6,666 nucleotides of DNA from Oscillibacter sp. (GTDB taxonomy: Bacteria; Bacillota; Clostridia; Oscillospirales; Oscillospiraceae). Position numbers and translations under genes: made by a program. Shown piece after piece: positions 6,562 to 6,666 of the stretch. The notes under the pieces are model-generated. The model ran no database searches, had not been told where the DNA came from, and saw only the letters and a program-made list of their open reading frames with translations. The stretch lies in the NCBI GenBank assembly GCA_003487665.1, contig DNFA01000019.1, positions 1-6,666 of the forward strand. The letters are read 5' to 3'. The first letter of the stretch is position 1; every line of letters begins with the position of its first letter.

Positions 6562-6591
6562 AAAACAAAAAACCACCCTGCCGGGTGGTTT
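6562..6591 (-). terminator. Terminator of the tRNA-Thr gene
   Basis: A perfect 9-bp stem (6570-6578 with 6583-6591) with a four-base loop is followed on the - strand by TTTTGTTTT-type sequence (about 6569-6562). It lies six bases after the encoded CCA of the tRNA, the usual place for an intrinsic tRNA terminator. Confidence 0.85.
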
Positions 6592-6597
6592 CCGTTT

Positions 6598-6666
<69 letters not shown>

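Noticed and set aside
6570..6591. Hairpin considered as part of a CRISPR or inverted-repeat array
   Set aside because: It is a single hairpin directly after the tRNA CCA with a T-run, which is explained as the tRNA terminator; there are no regularly spaced repeats.

Overview
The window looks like a moderately GC-rich chromosome of a Clostridia-type Firmicute, most likely a gut Oscillospiraceae or Lachnospiraceae relative. The grounds are strong AGGAGG-like ribosome binding sites, a lipobox lipoprotein, a 7TM histidine-kinase-type sensor with a NarL-type regulator, and short GC-rich intrinsic terminators. The exact genus cannot be read from the sequence. No phage, transposase or CRISPR genes are visible.

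Left arm, + strand (1-1740): the 3' part of a polytopic membrane protein with membrane-associated Cys pairs and two C-terminal 4Fe-4S clusters. It overlaps by ATGA with a lipoprotein carrying a TlpA/thioredoxin-like domain (active site CNPC). Together they look like a system that moves electrons across the membrane to an extracytoplasmic thiol-disulfide protein. A perfect 18-bp hairpin ends this unit.

Middle and right, - strand (1789-6358), convergent with the left arm: three overlapping genes run leftwards from a good promoter near 6408-6436. They encode a 7TM membrane sensor without a recognisable ATPase domain, a soluble PAS/HisKA_3-like/HATPase kinase, and a NarL/LuxR-type response regulator. 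I read them as a split two-component system in which membrane sensing and catalysis sit on separate proteins. A hairpin terminator follows at 3042-3085, and a new promoter appears to share its DNA. That promoter would drive a 349-codon gene that looks like a chimera: the first ~79 residues are a degenerate receiver domain and the remaining ~270 residues resemble an extracytoplasmic beta-rich domain with no signal peptide. A possible 27-codon single-TM peptide follows it.

Right edge (6462-6666): a tRNA-Thr(GGT) gene on the - strand, cut by the window edge just before its acceptor 5' strand, with its own terminator. A second exact 22-bp copy of the tRNA 3' end lies 98 bp further left, followed by another hairpin. 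This is either a scar or attachment-site-like duplication, or the remnant of a second tRNA copy.

The most notable items are the split sensor/kinase system, the receiver-secreted-domain chimera, and the duplicated tRNA 3' end.
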